Shown in pieces: positions 17,047-26,411 of a stretch of 64,000 nucleotides of DNA. Made by a program: the position numbers and the translations under genes. The stretch comes from Butyrivibrio sp. GTDB taxonomy: Bacteria; Bacillota; Clostridia; Lachnospirales; Lachnospiraceae. The stretch is from contig JAFUYO010000010.1 in the NCBI GenBank assembly GCA_017470505.1, positions 1 through 64,000 on the forward strand, written 5' to 3'. The notes beneath the pieces were generated by a model that was not told where the DNA came from, ran no database searches, and saw only the letters and a program-made list of their open reading frames with translations. Every line of letters starts with the position of its first letter. The stretch's first letter is position 1.

Positions 17047-18489
17047 TTACCTCTGCCACAGAAGTGAAAGGCGCCCTTCTCTTACTTCACTCATGGAGAG
17101 GCTCACTTTGGGTTCAGAACTCTTTCCATCCTCTATACCGACGTAGAGCCTTGCGCCCTTATACTCAGTCAGCTGCTTTGGTATCTCTATTTCGCAGCTC
17201 TCACTTTCATCCTGCTGCAGGCTCATAAGGTCTATCGGAAGCTCGAACCTCAGCATTCCCTGCGCCTCAGTCCCCTCTTTTCCAAAACCGTCACAGATGT
17301 CCGCATAATTGTCTATATCCGAGCCTTCAGGCAGGTAAAAATAAAGAACCGCCCTGTTGTCAAAGTATATCGGGCAGACGCCGTCGTTTACCATTATAAC
17401 TGAAAAGGTCACAGTCTTACCAAAAAGAGGCGACTTCATGCCGAGTGAGCTGACTCTGTATCTGTAACCTACTTTTGCAAGTACTTCTTTTGACTGCTTC
17501 TCAATATCCCCGCTCTTTTTGGGCTCGGGAACTTTGGGACCAATGAAGGTCATGTGGGACTTTGAAATCATACTCAGAGTCTCATCAAAGCTTTCCCCGA
17601 GCATCGTGCTGATGGGGATGCTGCTGGTAAACTCACCGCCGACGGGAGCTTTTTTCCATATTTCGGGAGCCGCCTTAAGGCCGTCCTCCTCCCCGGTTTC
17701 GTTGTACTCTCCGCCGTTTTCTATCCATCCAAGCCACGTGTGGGTATCCTGCGCATGCCCTGTCATATCATTAAATACACCAAAGCCCTCCGGGAGCTCT
17801 GCAAAGGGTCTTCTCATCAGGAGCCTTGCGTTTGGAAAAGCTGTCAGATAGGGCTTTACATACTTCTCCCTGATTTCTTTTTCAGGCATTCTCGGTATCC
17901 CTGCGGGGTAATAGGTGTGCCACTCACCCCAGTGCCCGAGACTTCCAAGCTCAACGTATTTCAAAAAATCATCGCCGGAAAAGTGCCTTCCAATCTCGGC
18001 GATCACCTTCTCGTGTTCCTGTATGAACACTTCGTTCCCGTAGTCAGGGCCGTATCCCCTTCCGTACTCTATATCGTAGAACTCTCCGTCACCGGTCTTG
18101 TCGTAGAGCCAATTCGGGATGTCCATGTGCTCCTCATCGGAGGGAAGGTCGCATACAAAGCGAAGGACGAGGTTTTTTCCCTCGGCCCTCCATCTCTTAA
18201 GATCATAGTTTTCTTCAATTTCATCCCATCTGTAGTCCCCCTCATTTGGCTCGAGTTCGCTCCAGAGAAGGTTCATATACACCAGCGTCGCGTTTTCGCA
18301 AAGCGACGTGCTCGTCGATGAAGGTGCATATCCCACATAGGGGTTTAAGAGAAAGCTGTCATCTCTTGCATACTTGTAAGATCTGACAGCAGGTGAAAAG
18401 AAATTCATCTTTATCGCTCCGATTGACAATATTGCCACCACTACTAAAAGAGCAATGGCAACAACTGACCGAATGCCTCTTTTAGCCAT
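17047..18489 (-). CDS. DUF4832-type exported protein, last gene of the pel-type operon
   Basis: A 480-residue protein with an N-terminal membrane anchor (VVAIALLVVVAILSIGAI) and an extracellular TIM-barrel-like region starting LLNPYVGYAPSS, the opening typical of DUF4874/DUF4832 proteins. GSLGHWGEWHTY (about residues 189-200) resembles the active-site strand of glycoside hydrolase-like barrels; the C-terminal 120 residues form a beta-rich domain. I assign the family from these patterns, and any enzymatic activity is unproven. The start is the ATG reading MAKRGIRS with GGAG upstream; it overlaps the preceding gene by eight bases. The position suggests a role in handling the secreted polymer. 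Confidence 0.75.
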   Translation of the reverse strand: MAKRGIRSVVAIALLVVVAILSIGAIKMNFFSPAVRSYKYARDDSFLLNPYVGYAPSSTSTSLCENATLVYMNLLWSELEPNEGDYRWDEIEENYDLKRWRAEGKNLVLRFVCDLPSDEEHMDIPNWLYDKTGDGEFYDIEYGRGYGPDYGNEVFIQEHEKVIAEIGRHFSGDDFLKYVELGSLGHWGEWHTYYPAGIPRMPEKEIREKYVKPYLTAFPNARLLMRRPFAELPEGFGVFNDMTGHAQDTHTWLGWIENGGEYNETGEEDGLKAAPEIWKKAPVGGEFTSSIPISTMLGESFDETLSMISKSHMTFIGPKVPEPKKSGDIEKQSKEVLAKVGYRYRVSSLGMKSPLFGKTVTFSVIMVNDGVCPIYFDNRAVLYFYLPEGSDIDNYADICDGFGKEGTEAQGMLRFELPIDLMSLQQDESESCEIEIPKQLTEYKGARLYVGIEDGKSSEPKVSLSMSEVREGRLSLLWQR

Positions 18490-19153
18490 TATATTCTCCG
18501 TTGTACTGAATGAGGGTAATGTCCTTGACCTTGTCGATGCTCCTGATCTTCTCCTCGAAGAGGAAGTTGTCATCCTTGCAGTAAACCTCGACTGCAAGCT
18601 CAGTTATATCGCCTCTGAGTGTCCTTGACTTTACAACATGTTTCATCTTGCCGAAGGCTCTGAGGACGTCATCTCCTGCATCTGTCCCCTCGTAGTGGAT
18701 GACAGCCACATAGACCTGCCCCTTTGAAGGCCTTGCGTAAAAACAGGCGAGCATGATGATTATGATGAGCGAAGCCGAGAGCGTCAAGATGTACATTCCC
18801 GCTCCCGCAGTGATGCCACCTGTGATAGCCCAGAACAGGTACAACAGATCAAGCGGATCCTTTATCGCTGTCCTGAACCTGACAATAGACAGGGCGCCGA
18901 CCATACCGAGGGAAATCACGATATTGGTGCTGATTGCAAGTGTCACCATGCAGGTCAGAAGGCACATCCCGACAAGTGTCACGGCAAAGCTCTTGGAAAA
19001 GATAACTCCCGCATAGAAATGCCTGTAGACCATGTAGATAAGCAGTCCCAGGACCAGAGCTATCACCATTGAAATGATGATGTTGCCCACATCTGTGGTT
19101 GAATATGCATCTGAATTAAGAATTGAATTTTTGATAAAATCTCTTGCGCTCAT
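18482..19153 (-). CDS. DUF4956 membrane protein
   Basis: A 223-residue protein with about four helices between residues 25 and 140, including the conserved MVGALSIVRFRTAIKDPLD (about residues 92-110), which is the signature of DUF4956. A soluble alpha-beta domain follows. DUF4956 genes are commonly found beside VTC and CotH genes, as here; no biochemical function is established. The start overlaps the VTC stop as ATGA, pointing to translational coupling. Confidence 0.85.
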   Translation of the reverse strand: MSARDFIKNSILNSDAYSTTDVGNIIISMVIALVLGLLIYMVYRHFYAGVIFSKSFAVTLVGMCLLTCMVTLAISTNIVISLGMVGALSIVRFRTAIKDPLDLLYLFWAITGGITAGAGMYILTLSASLIIIIMLACFYARPSKGQVYVAVIHYEGTDAGDDVLRAFGKMKHVVKSRTLRGDITELAVEVYCKDDNFLFEEKIRSIDKVKDITLIQYNGEYNG

Positions 19154-19875
19154 ATAAGGCTCCTCTCATTTACATAATATCCGGGCCCGTGTAAATAGGC
19201 CGTCTTGTCACAACAAATAACATATTTCGATGCCGCCACCATCTCACTTGCATACGGCACAATAAGGTCCTTTACCATCTTTGGCTGGAACTCGGTGTAC
19301 TTAACCTCCAGTATCAGCTTGTCGGATGGAAGTGCGGGAAGTGTGGGAAGATCCGGATCAAAAATATCGTATCCTCCTATCGCCGCTCTGACCTTCTTGT
19401 CAAAGGTTATCCTGACCGTTCCCTCATCCATGATAAAGGGCGTCCTGTCATAGTCGACTATAACTCTAGGCCGCAACATGTTGCTGATACATTCTACGTA
19501 GAACTCCTTTAAAAGGTTCTTTTCGCTGTGCAAAAGAAATTCGTAATCGCCATCAAGTATCCTGTAGAACTCATCCCTTGAAAGAGATGCGGATTCCTTG
19601 TAGATGTACTTGTCGTGTTTGGTCTTCCTCTCAAGCTTTATGGAAGAGTCGGAGTAATTGTATATCCTTATCCGGTATTTTTTGCGGAAATAAATTCCCA
19701 TCTCCTTCTCTTCATAAGCGCTCCCGAAATAGTCGTCAAAATACAGGCTCCTTATCAGGTATTCGCCCCCCTCAGCGTGCGGATCAAGCTGAAAATAAGG
19801 CTGCATCTTTCGCCTTAGGGCCTCGTATTCAGGATAGCTTATGAGATACTTCCACTCGTATCTGAATTTTTTCAT
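19150..19875 (-). CDS. VTC-domain protein (polyphosphate polymerase-like)
   Basis: A 241-residue soluble protein made almost entirely of a VTC tunnel-fold domain. It begins with FRYEWKYLIS and contains the basic stretch FRKKYRIRIYN and KLERKTKHDKYIYKES, then YDRTPFI and LILEVKYTEF; the lysines, arginines and glutamates in these strands match the residues that line the phosphate-polymer tunnel of yeast Vtc4. Bacterial homologues are annotated as polyphosphate polymerases, but activity on polyphosphate has not been shown for this operon type. It has no membrane segment and may sit on the DUF4956 partner. Seven bases separate it from cotH. Confidence 0.85.
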   Translation of the reverse strand: MKKFRYEWKYLISYPEYEALRRKMQPYFQLDPHAEGGEYLIRSLYFDDYFGSAYEEKEMGIYFRKKYRIRIYNYSDSSIKLERKTKHDKYIYKESASLSRDEFYRILDGDYEFLLHSEKNLLKEFYVECISNMLRPRVIVDYDRTPFIMDEGTVRITFDKKVRAAIGGYDIFDPDLPTLPALPSDKLILEVKYTEFQPKMVKDLIVPYASEMVAASKYVICCDKTAYLHGPGYYVNERSLI

Positions 19876-19882
19876 AGGCTCA

Positions 19883-21712
19883 TTAAAACTCTCCTTCTAA
19901 CTGTTCAAGTCTGACTACGCTTCCGTCCTCAAATACATAAAAGCAGACGACGCCGTAGACCTTACTTGAGGTCTCCTCTATTACATAGTAGTCAAATGCC
20001 GGAGTTGTGTGTCCTTCAGAATCGGTAGCCTCAACCTTCAAAAAGTACTGCCCCGGCTCTAAAACTTTTCCCTCATATTTTGCAACCTGACCCTTGTAGC
20101 TGTCAATTACCTCTGTGAAATTATAATCCCTTGAAACCGAAAAAGTATATGTTATATCGTCCTGCTGGAAGTCAAAGGACTGATCCCAGTAATACATAAA
20201 CTTCTCTCTCTCCGGTATAGGTTCCTGGGCGTAAAAAGGCATCGGAAACTGCAGCGTTTCCACATAATTATCATAGTAAAAATCCACAAGGTCGGGAAGT
20301 TTCCCTGCAACAAAGTCGTATTCCTCAGGTGTCAGGGACTCGTTGAAAACATCGGGCTCCCTGAATACATACGGCTCGACAACCTCTCTATACTTTTTAA
20401 CTTCACTTAAAAGCCTCTCCTTTGAGAGGTATTCCTTAAGATCAAGAACCGCGCTGTCAAGCTCTTTTCTGAAGTTCTCTGACTTAAGGCACCTCTGGAA
20501 CAGGACGTTTCCCCAGTAGTTACTGACTCCTCTCTCCCATCCGCCGTAGTCAACGCGGTCTTCCAGTAAAAGCTCATCGTAGTTAAAGCTCGCGTCATAG
20601 TCCCAGGGAAGGAAGTACCATCTCTCGGAATTTTTGGAGCTGTAGAGGTAACAGTTTCTGTTCTGGGTATCGATGTTTCCGGTCAGAATGTTAAAAGCAA
20701 GCCAGTAAGTAATATTCTCCCTGTCAAAGTACTCATCGATGATCTCGTCTATCGGAGTCGAGTAATCATTTACTTTCTCAATCATCTTCAAAAGCTTTCT
20801 GTTGTCCTCATCTCCCTTTATCTCAAGCACGCTCTCAATGGCTCTCCTGTCAAAAGTCGGATCCGAGGTCAGTTTCAGCTTATCCTCATACCTGTAAAAC
20901 TCAAACTCATTAACCTTGTAGAGATGCCCGTACTTGTCCAGTCCGTGGCTCTTAAGGGCAGTTTTGTTGAGCTGCTCAACCTGGGTGTAGAGCCCGTAAT
21001 CCTCAAAACCGCTATCGTCGCCGTCGGTCAGGTCATTTACGTACAGATGAACAAAGTGGGTTCTAAGACTCATCAGCTGATCAATCTCTGACAGAAGTGA
21101 AAAACACATCTTGTTCCTGAATCTGAGTCCGTCTGCCATATGCTTGTTGAGCGCTATGGTGGTCTGCCCGTTCCAGGAGCCCATGTCGTCTTTTAGTTCT
21201 ATCTTGTAATTCTTCTGAACGTAAGCGCTCGACGTCTGACCTCTTATCTGCACCGTCGCATTCGGTGTAACCCTGCCGTAGCCCAGATTCCCGGGCTTTA
21301 TTCCGTTCTCGTCTCCCACCTGCAAAAGACCTTCGACCTTGTATCTGTCTATTCCACGTTCATTGTAGTAGTAGGCCGAGTAGGTGTTTACCTCCTCCCA
21401 GGTGTGGTCCGTTCCGTCGGCGCTGTTCCCTGTCCTGACAGTGAGGTACATTGTCGTCACATCGTTGTTGTCGTCGTATAGAAGTCTCTTATCCCGAAGG
21501 TGCCTTACAGATGATTTATCATCACCCGAAGTATTTACAGTTTCAGTACTGCCGCTCCCCAAAAGATCGATATTGCCCTGATCGGAATCTTCTTCCCTGG
21601 TCAGGCTGATCCCCATATATTCTTTCAGTATAACCTCATAATTTGCGCCGATCACAATAACTGCGAGGAGCAAAATCGTAATCAGTACGAGCTTTATAGT
21701 ACCCTTTTTCAT
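19883..21712 (-). CDS. CotH kinase-like exported protein
   Basis: A 609-residue protein with an N-terminal membrane anchor (LVLITILLLAVIVIGANY) and an extracytoplasmic CotH domain. The kinase-like pattern is visible: RGQTSSAYVQKNYKIEL (about residues 153-169, with the nucleotide-binding Lys), FRNKMCFSL, and the catalytic LPWDYDASFNYDE (about 363-375). CotH of Bacillus spores phosphorylates coat proteins, so this enzyme may phosphorylate a protein or glycan at the cell surface. The C-terminal 100 residues are beta-rich. The ATG overlaps the pelG stop as ATGA. Its place directly after pelG suggests it acts on the polymer or its anchor; this is inference. Confidence 0.85.
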   Translation of the reverse strand: MKKGTIKLVLITILLLAVIVIGANYEVILKEYMGISLTREEDSDQGNIDLLGSGSTETVNTSGDDKSSVRHLRDKRLLYDDNNDVTTMYLTVRTGNSADGTDHTWEEVNTYSAYYYNERGIDRYKVEGLLQVGDENGIKPGNLGYGRVTPNATVQIRGQTSSAYVQKNYKIELKDDMGSWNGQTTIALNKHMADGLRFRNKMCFSLLSEIDQLMSLRTHFVHLYVNDLTDGDDSGFEDYGLYTQVEQLNKTALKSHGLDKYGHLYKVNEFEFYRYEDKLKLTSDPTFDRRAIESVLEIKGDEDNRKLLKMIEKVNDYSTPIDEIIDEYFDRENITYWLAFNILTGNIDTQNRNCYLYSSKNSERWYFLPWDYDASFNYDELLLEDRVDYGGWERGVSNYWGNVLFQRCLKSENFRKELDSAVLDLKEYLSKERLLSEVKKYREVVEPYVFREPDVFNESLTPEEYDFVAGKLPDLVDFYYDNYVETLQFPMPFYAQEPIPEREKFMYYWDQSFDFQQDDITYTFSVSRDYNFTEVIDSYKGQVAKYEGKVLEPGQYFLKVEATDSEGHTTPAFDYYVIEETSSKVYGVVCFYVFEDGSVVRLEQLEGEF

Positions 21713-23184
21713 TGTCTTACCTCTCTGCCGGTCAGGTATTTCTTTTCTTTCTCAAGAATCTTTTCGTAGAGCCTTGTCGCAATGCCGTATTTGGGCTCTG
21801 CGAGCATAGGCTGGGTGCTGAGTATGTGGTACGGAAGCCTCTTTGTAAAGCTTGCGAGCATCCATATCCCCGCAACCAGATAGATGATAGAGGCAAACGC
21901 GAAGGCAAAGCCGTAAAACCTCATCTCGAACCGGAGCGAGAAAAGGCAGCCTGCTGTTGAGAGAATCGCAAAAATAAGCGTTGCTGTCAGGGTGTCTCTG
22001 TAGTCAGTAAAATACATGAGTATCATGATTATCACATTCCCGACCGCGTAGGCTCCGTACCCCACGCACAGTATCCTGAAGTACCCCTCCATCATCGCAT
22101 CAAATCCGAGCGGAAGCCGGCTTAAGACAACCAGTCCCACAGAGAGCATTATAGCTGTCGCATAGAGTTGTCTCCTTGCGGTGTAGATGAGCTCGTGCTC
22201 GAGAACGGTCAGCATCTCGCTCTCCGCCTGTTCAATCTCCACAATGGAGCCCTTCCCGTTAAAGAGATCGTAGTACTTCCTGTACTTCGGGTAGAGATTG
22301 ACCTCCACGGAGACAACGAAGTTGATTGTGGTTATCAGTATCGTCATGAAGGCAAAGAGCGCAGCTATATCATGCTGCGGCGCCGCATAGAACAATCCCT
22401 TTATACATCTTCCGATGGACGAAAACCACGCTATCACCAGATGTGAAAAGAGTCCCACATTGGTAAAAAAGCTTATTATAACAAGCTCCCTGTACTCGTC
22501 GAACCAGGGCAGAAAATCAAAATGCCTCTGATTGGAGTTTGGAAAAAACCTGTACAAGAGCGCCATATCAACAGCCATCATGACTCCGTATCCCATGACT
22601 ATTCCAAACATCATGACTTCCAATGAGCCGCCGGCAAGATAAGTCCCGATAAAGGCTGTCGCTGTCGATGTCAGGATTGCTGCGACATACGACATTACGA
22701 TTCCCTTGTAGTCCTTGATCGCCGAGAGGTAGTTCATCTGTGTCCACACAGTCAGAAGCTCCATAAACAGCACAAAAACGAGAAAACAGAGCCTTACTGA
22801 AAGCCCCGAAAAAAACAGAAATACTACCCACAACACTGCCCCTGTCGGCAATATAAACCATAAGACGCCCTCGAGTGAGGGGAGAATGTCCTCGTCCTTT
22901 CCCGCATACAGAAGATCCGCGACAAACCTCGTCATTACCATCGAAAAAATGCTGGTGTGCATCATCGACCCCAGAAGCGAATACGTGATGATGCTGACCA
23001 TCAGATCCGTATCTGCTTCAGATACCCCCGCCCATTTTGCAACTGCGCTGATCGTGAGAAGGAACGACACCCCCAAAAGCATCGGGCCTGCAGTAACCAT
23101 GCCCGTGTAGCCGTAGGCGCGAAGTCTCGACAAAATGCCGGTCGCACTAAAAAGTTTTTTTAGTTCAAATCCTATTCCTGCCAT
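21709..23184 (-). CDS. pelG: PelG-type exopolysaccharide transporter
   Basis: A 491-residue protein with about twelve membrane helices. It begins MAGIGFELKKLF, the opening that typifies PelG, and contains the long cytoplasmic loop VNLYPKYRKYYDLFNGKGS (about residues 295-313). PelG belongs to the MOP/MATE-like flippase group and carries the growing Pel polymer across the membrane. It overlaps pelF by 13 bases and cotH by four, so the genes are translationally coupled. No PelB or PelC outer-membrane partner is present, as expected for a Gram-positive cell. Confidence 0.92.
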   Translation of the reverse strand: MAGIGFELKKLFSATGILSRLRAYGYTGMVTAGPMLLGVSFLLTISAVAKWAGVSEADTDLMVSIITYSLLGSMMHTSIFSMVMTRFVADLLYAGKDEDILPSLEGVLWFILPTGAVLWVVFLFFSGLSVRLCFLVFVLFMELLTVWTQMNYLSAIKDYKGIVMSYVAAILTSTATAFIGTYLAGGSLEVMMFGIVMGYGVMMAVDMALLYRFFPNSNQRHFDFLPWFDEYRELVIISFFTNVGLFSHLVIAWFSSIGRCIKGLFYAAPQHDIAALFAFMTILITTINFVVSVEVNLYPKYRKYYDLFNGKGSIVEIEQAESEMLTVLEHELIYTARRQLYATAIMLSVGLVVLSRLPLGFDAMMEGYFRILCVGYGAYAVGNVIIMILMYFTDYRDTLTATLIFAILSTAGCLFSLRFEMRFYGFAFAFASIIYLVAGIWMLASFTKRLPYHILSTQPMLAEPKYGIATRLYEKILEKEKKYLTGREVRQ

Positions 23185-24587
23185 TTACTTGCTGCCTCAC
23201 AGTACAGATCGTTGTAGCGCTTCATCATAAACGGATGCTGATAGAAGGTTTTTACCCTCAGCTTTCCTACTTCACCCATCTTTATCCTCTCATCCTTCTC
23301 TCTGCACATCTTCTCCATCGCCTTTGCAAGGCCCTCCCTGTGCATAGGAGGAACGCAGTAGCCCGCGATTCCAAAAAGGTCGCCCTCCTCGCCCTCGATC
23401 AGCTGCCTGCAGCATCCGACGTCTGTCGTCACCGCGGGGCGCCCTGCCGCAAAGGACTCGAGGACAGATAGAGGCTGTCCTTCAGATATGCTTGTAAGGA
23501 CCGTGAAGTCCAGTTTTTTCATGTATTCAATGACATTTACCTGTCCGACAAATTTAAGGTTCTTCAGCCCGAGCTGGTCTGTGAGCTCGTAACACTCCCT
23601 GGCGTATTCCTCATCGTCAACTCCACCCATGATGTGGAGTCTTACATTCGGGAATTTGCTTGTAAGCTCGTGGAAGGCGTAGATAAGCGTCTTTACGTCT
23701 TTTATCTGGGCGAGTCTTATGACCGCTCCGATATCGACATAGCCATCGTCCTCCTTTGGCGGTATGTCACAGAATTTCTCATAGTGGATGCCGTTTGGTA
23801 TGACATGGCATCTCTCTTTTGCCGCACCCAGGTCCTGCTGGATCTTGCTTGCATTTCCAAAAAGACAGGTGATAAATCTCGACCTCGAATAGGCTGCGTC
23901 CGAGAGCATATAAAAGAACTTTATCCACTGCCTCTTAAACGCAGGTATGACCCACTGCGCCCTTATGATCTCCTCTTCCCTCTCTCTGGAGTAAATGCCG
24001 TGTTCCGTCAGGATCAAAGGCTTCCCCGTCTTGAAGTGCCCAAGCGCACCCAGAAGACCGCCGTAGCCGGTACAGATGGTGTGGTAAACGTCTGCCTCGG
24101 GGACCCTGCTCCCTATAAGGTGAAGTACAGGCAGCATCATCGACCTCATGGTGTGGAAGGTGTCGGCAAATGCTACATAGGGGTACTTCTCCTTGCAGAG
24201 TTCTATCAGAATGTCGAGGAACTCCTCGCTCATAAGAAAGCTCGCGGGATTGTATCTCTTGTTCTGGTACATGTTAAAGAGCTCGTCCCAGTCCGGTCTC
24301 TCACAGTCGATAAAATCTGTGAGAGCCTCCATCTCATTGTCTGAAAGCGAAAATCTGGCTCCTCTCTTTGCACGTATCTTAAGCGCATCGTCGAGGAACA
24401 CCTCACGCACTTCTGTCACGTTTTCCGGAAGCTCGTACTTGAAATTCCCCTTATCGGCAGCCTTTGCTGCGATGACCCACAGCACAAACTCATGCTGCGG
24501 ACAGGCCTTTATGAAGTTGTGAGCCCAGGATGAGACGCCGCCGAATGTGTACGGGTAGCTCCCCTCCAGGATCATGCAGATCCTCAT
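23172..24587 (-). CDS. pelF: PelF-type GT4 glycosyltransferase
   Basis: A 471-residue cytoplasmic GT-B glycosyltransferase. It opens MRICMILEGSYPYTFGGVSSW, the signature of PelF, and the nucleotide-sugar side shows EGQPLSVLESFAAGRP (about residues 372-387) with the two glutamates of GT4 enzymes. PelF of Pseudomonas uses UDP-sugars to build the Pel backbone. It has no membrane segment and is expected to dock on PelD, PelE and PelG. A three-base gap separates it from the upstream deacetylase-like gene. Confidence 0.93.
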   Translation of the reverse strand: MRICMILEGSYPYTFGGVSSWAHNFIKACPQHEFVLWVIAAKAADKGNFKYELPENVTEVREVFLDDALKIRAKRGARFSLSDNEMEALTDFIDCERPDWDELFNMYQNKRYNPASFLMSEEFLDILIELCKEKYPYVAFADTFHTMRSMMLPVLHLIGSRVPEADVYHTICTGYGGLLGALGHFKTGKPLILTEHGIYSREREEEIIRAQWVIPAFKRQWIKFFYMLSDAAYSRSRFITCLFGNASKIQQDLGAAKERCHVIPNGIHYEKFCDIPPKEDDGYVDIGAVIRLAQIKDVKTLIYAFHELTSKFPNVRLHIMGGVDDEEYARECYELTDQLGLKNLKFVGQVNVIEYMKKLDFTVLTSISEGQPLSVLESFAAGRPAVTTDVGCCRQLIEGEEGDLFGIAGYCVPPMHREGLAKAMEKMCREKDERIKMGEVGKLRVKTFYQHPFMMKRYNDLYCEAASKWQE

Positions 24588-24590
24588 ATT

Positions 24591-26411
24591 TTATCTCCTG
24601 ACTATTACAACCTTGGGCGACTTGACTTTGAGAAGGTAGAGCGTGTCATTTAACTTTGTGAGATCACCGCCGTAGCAGTTGCCCAGAACGCCCTCATTTG
24701 CCCTCACAAAATAGTAAGCCGTATCAATAAGCCCCTGATTTTCAAGTGTCACGGAATTATAGTCGTATTTAAGTTCAGGTATCAGATTGACATATCTCTG
24801 AACTGCGCCGCCCATGCCGGAACCCGTGAGATTGCGTATCTGGCCCTTGGATGATTCGTCGAGCCAGGTCATGTATTCATCGAGCCTTTTGCTGTACTTC
24901 TCCCAGCCGAGCTCCGCACCTCTGTCCTCATCGAGGAGGTCATCGGGATGCATGAAGTGGCTGCTCACATAGTGGAAATTGAGCTCGGAGAAAGCCGCCA
25001 GCGTCATATAGTCGTCTATGATGCCTCCCGATACTATTCTCGGCGTCTCAACTATGCCGTCATCAGCCACGGTAAACTCCTGAAAGTACTCGTCAACTCC
25101 GTGAAAATAAATACTTGCGATGGCCTTGATGTCACTGCTGCTGCCAAGTATGGCCCTGCCCTCCATCGACAATACATCTGATGGCGGAACATACACCGCA
25201 AATTCCTGATTCGGGAAGATGCTCTTTGAAAATCTCGAAAGCTCCGTAATAGCCTCACTTATCTTCTCATTGCTCTCCCAGGTCTTGTAGCCGAGGTCCT
25301 CGTGATACATAAAATCCGGGCCGCATAGCGGCTGGTGGTTGTATCCGTGAAAGCCCAGCTCTCCTCCCTTATTCAGCAGCATATTTCCAAAGTAGTAATA
25401 ATCTGCCGTGCTGTCATTTGGCGGGAGCTCTCCGTAGGTCTTATCTTCATAGTTTTCGATGATAAGACCCGTGTACCTGATCCCGTGCTTATCACCGAGC
25501 TTAAGTACGTCAGGCCACCACACCGATGAGTAGAAATCAGCGATTCCCATCCCGTAGTCGCGCATTATGTACTCGCCGTTTCCGCTCGGAACGGGTGACG
25601 GAAAGTCGTCCAGGTAATAGGTCGAGGCATTTATGACGGGGTACGCAAAGATATCGTCAAGAAGCGTATAGCTGCTTGCAAATATCCCACGGTAGGCCTT
25701 CTCTGCGTACCCGAAATTACAGACAACGAATCTCCCTTCCTTGTAGTTTCGCTGCCATATAAGAGGAAGATTTTTTTCGGCTGTGTGGGCAACGACCTTG
25801 CACTGATCATCGAGTTCAACTACAAGCGATGATTCATACGGGTCAGTTATCACGTAGGCCTGCTGCGCCCCAAGCATAAAGCCGGGGTCCGATACAAATG
25901 AGGCAACCTCTCCAAAGTCGTACTGCGAGCTTATGATCCCCATCTTGCCCGCGATGTAGTCAAAGTACTCCGACTTATCAGGTGTCATCCCCAGCAGCAT
26001 TCTGCCGCCCTCTCCGACCCAGGAGGATATGTCAAAGATCTTTTCTTCGAACACATCATAATTCCCTATCACAAACACGGCGGATTCATATCTGCCGAGC
26101 ATAATATCAAATCCTTTTATACCTTCACTCCCGACATCGTAGGAGTCGAAGGGGACGCGCATATCCTTCAGCACCTGGTCATAGATTTCCATCGCGTGAA
26201 AAGAGTTATCTTCACCGGAGTCATATACCATGAGGCAGGTTTTTTCCCGCCTGCTCTTTTTGACATTCATCACCTGGTCGGGCGGAAGAAGGCTTACTGT
26301 CTCACTTCTCTTCTCATAGCTTATGCCCATGCTCTCCAGAAAAAGAACCACGAACATTCCGACAAAGCCCAGGACAACCCTGATGAGCGCGGCAAATCTC
26401 CTTTTCTTCAT
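24591..26411 (-). CDS. DUF2194 deacetylase-like protein (PelA counterpart)
   Basis: A 606-residue protein with one N-terminal membrane helix (residues 8-28) and a large extracellular part. Residues 40-260 resemble a glutamine amidotransferase-like or sugar-hydrolase fold. From about residue 262 there is a NodB-type polysaccharide deacetylase pattern: the paired aspartates in YYLDDFPSP and the metal-binding HGYNH near residue 355. The family name DUF2194 is my assignment from this layout. In Gram-negative bacteria PelA deacetylates the polymer; this protein would do so outside the membrane. It overlaps the pelE-like gene by ATGA. Confidence 0.8.
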   Translation of the reverse strand: MKKRRFAALIRVVLGFVGMFVVLFLESMGISYEKRSETVSLLPPDQVMNVKKSRREKTCLMVYDSGEDNSFHAMEIYDQVLKDMRVPFDSYDVGSEGIKGFDIMLGRYESAVFVIGNYDVFEEKIFDISSWVGEGGRMLLGMTPDKSEYFDYIAGKMGIISSQYDFGEVASFVSDPGFMLGAQQAYVITDPYESSLVVELDDQCKVVAHTAEKNLPLIWQRNYKEGRFVVCNFGYAEKAYRGIFASSYTLLDDIFAYPVINASTYYLDDFPSPVPSGNGEYIMRDYGMGIADFYSSVWWPDVLKLGDKHGIRYTGLIIENYEDKTYGELPPNDSTADYYYFGNMLLNKGGELGFHGYNHQPLCGPDFMYHEDLGYKTWESNEKISEAITELSRFSKSIFPNQEFAVYVPPSDVLSMEGRAILGSSSDIKAIASIYFHGVDEYFQEFTVADDGIVETPRIVSGGIIDDYMTLAAFSELNFHYVSSHFMHPDDLLDEDRGAELGWEKYSKRLDEYMTWLDESSKGQIRNLTGSGMGGAVQRYVNLIPELKYDYNSVTLENQGLIDTAYYFVRANEGVLGNCYGGDLTKLNDTLYLLKVKSPKVVIVRR

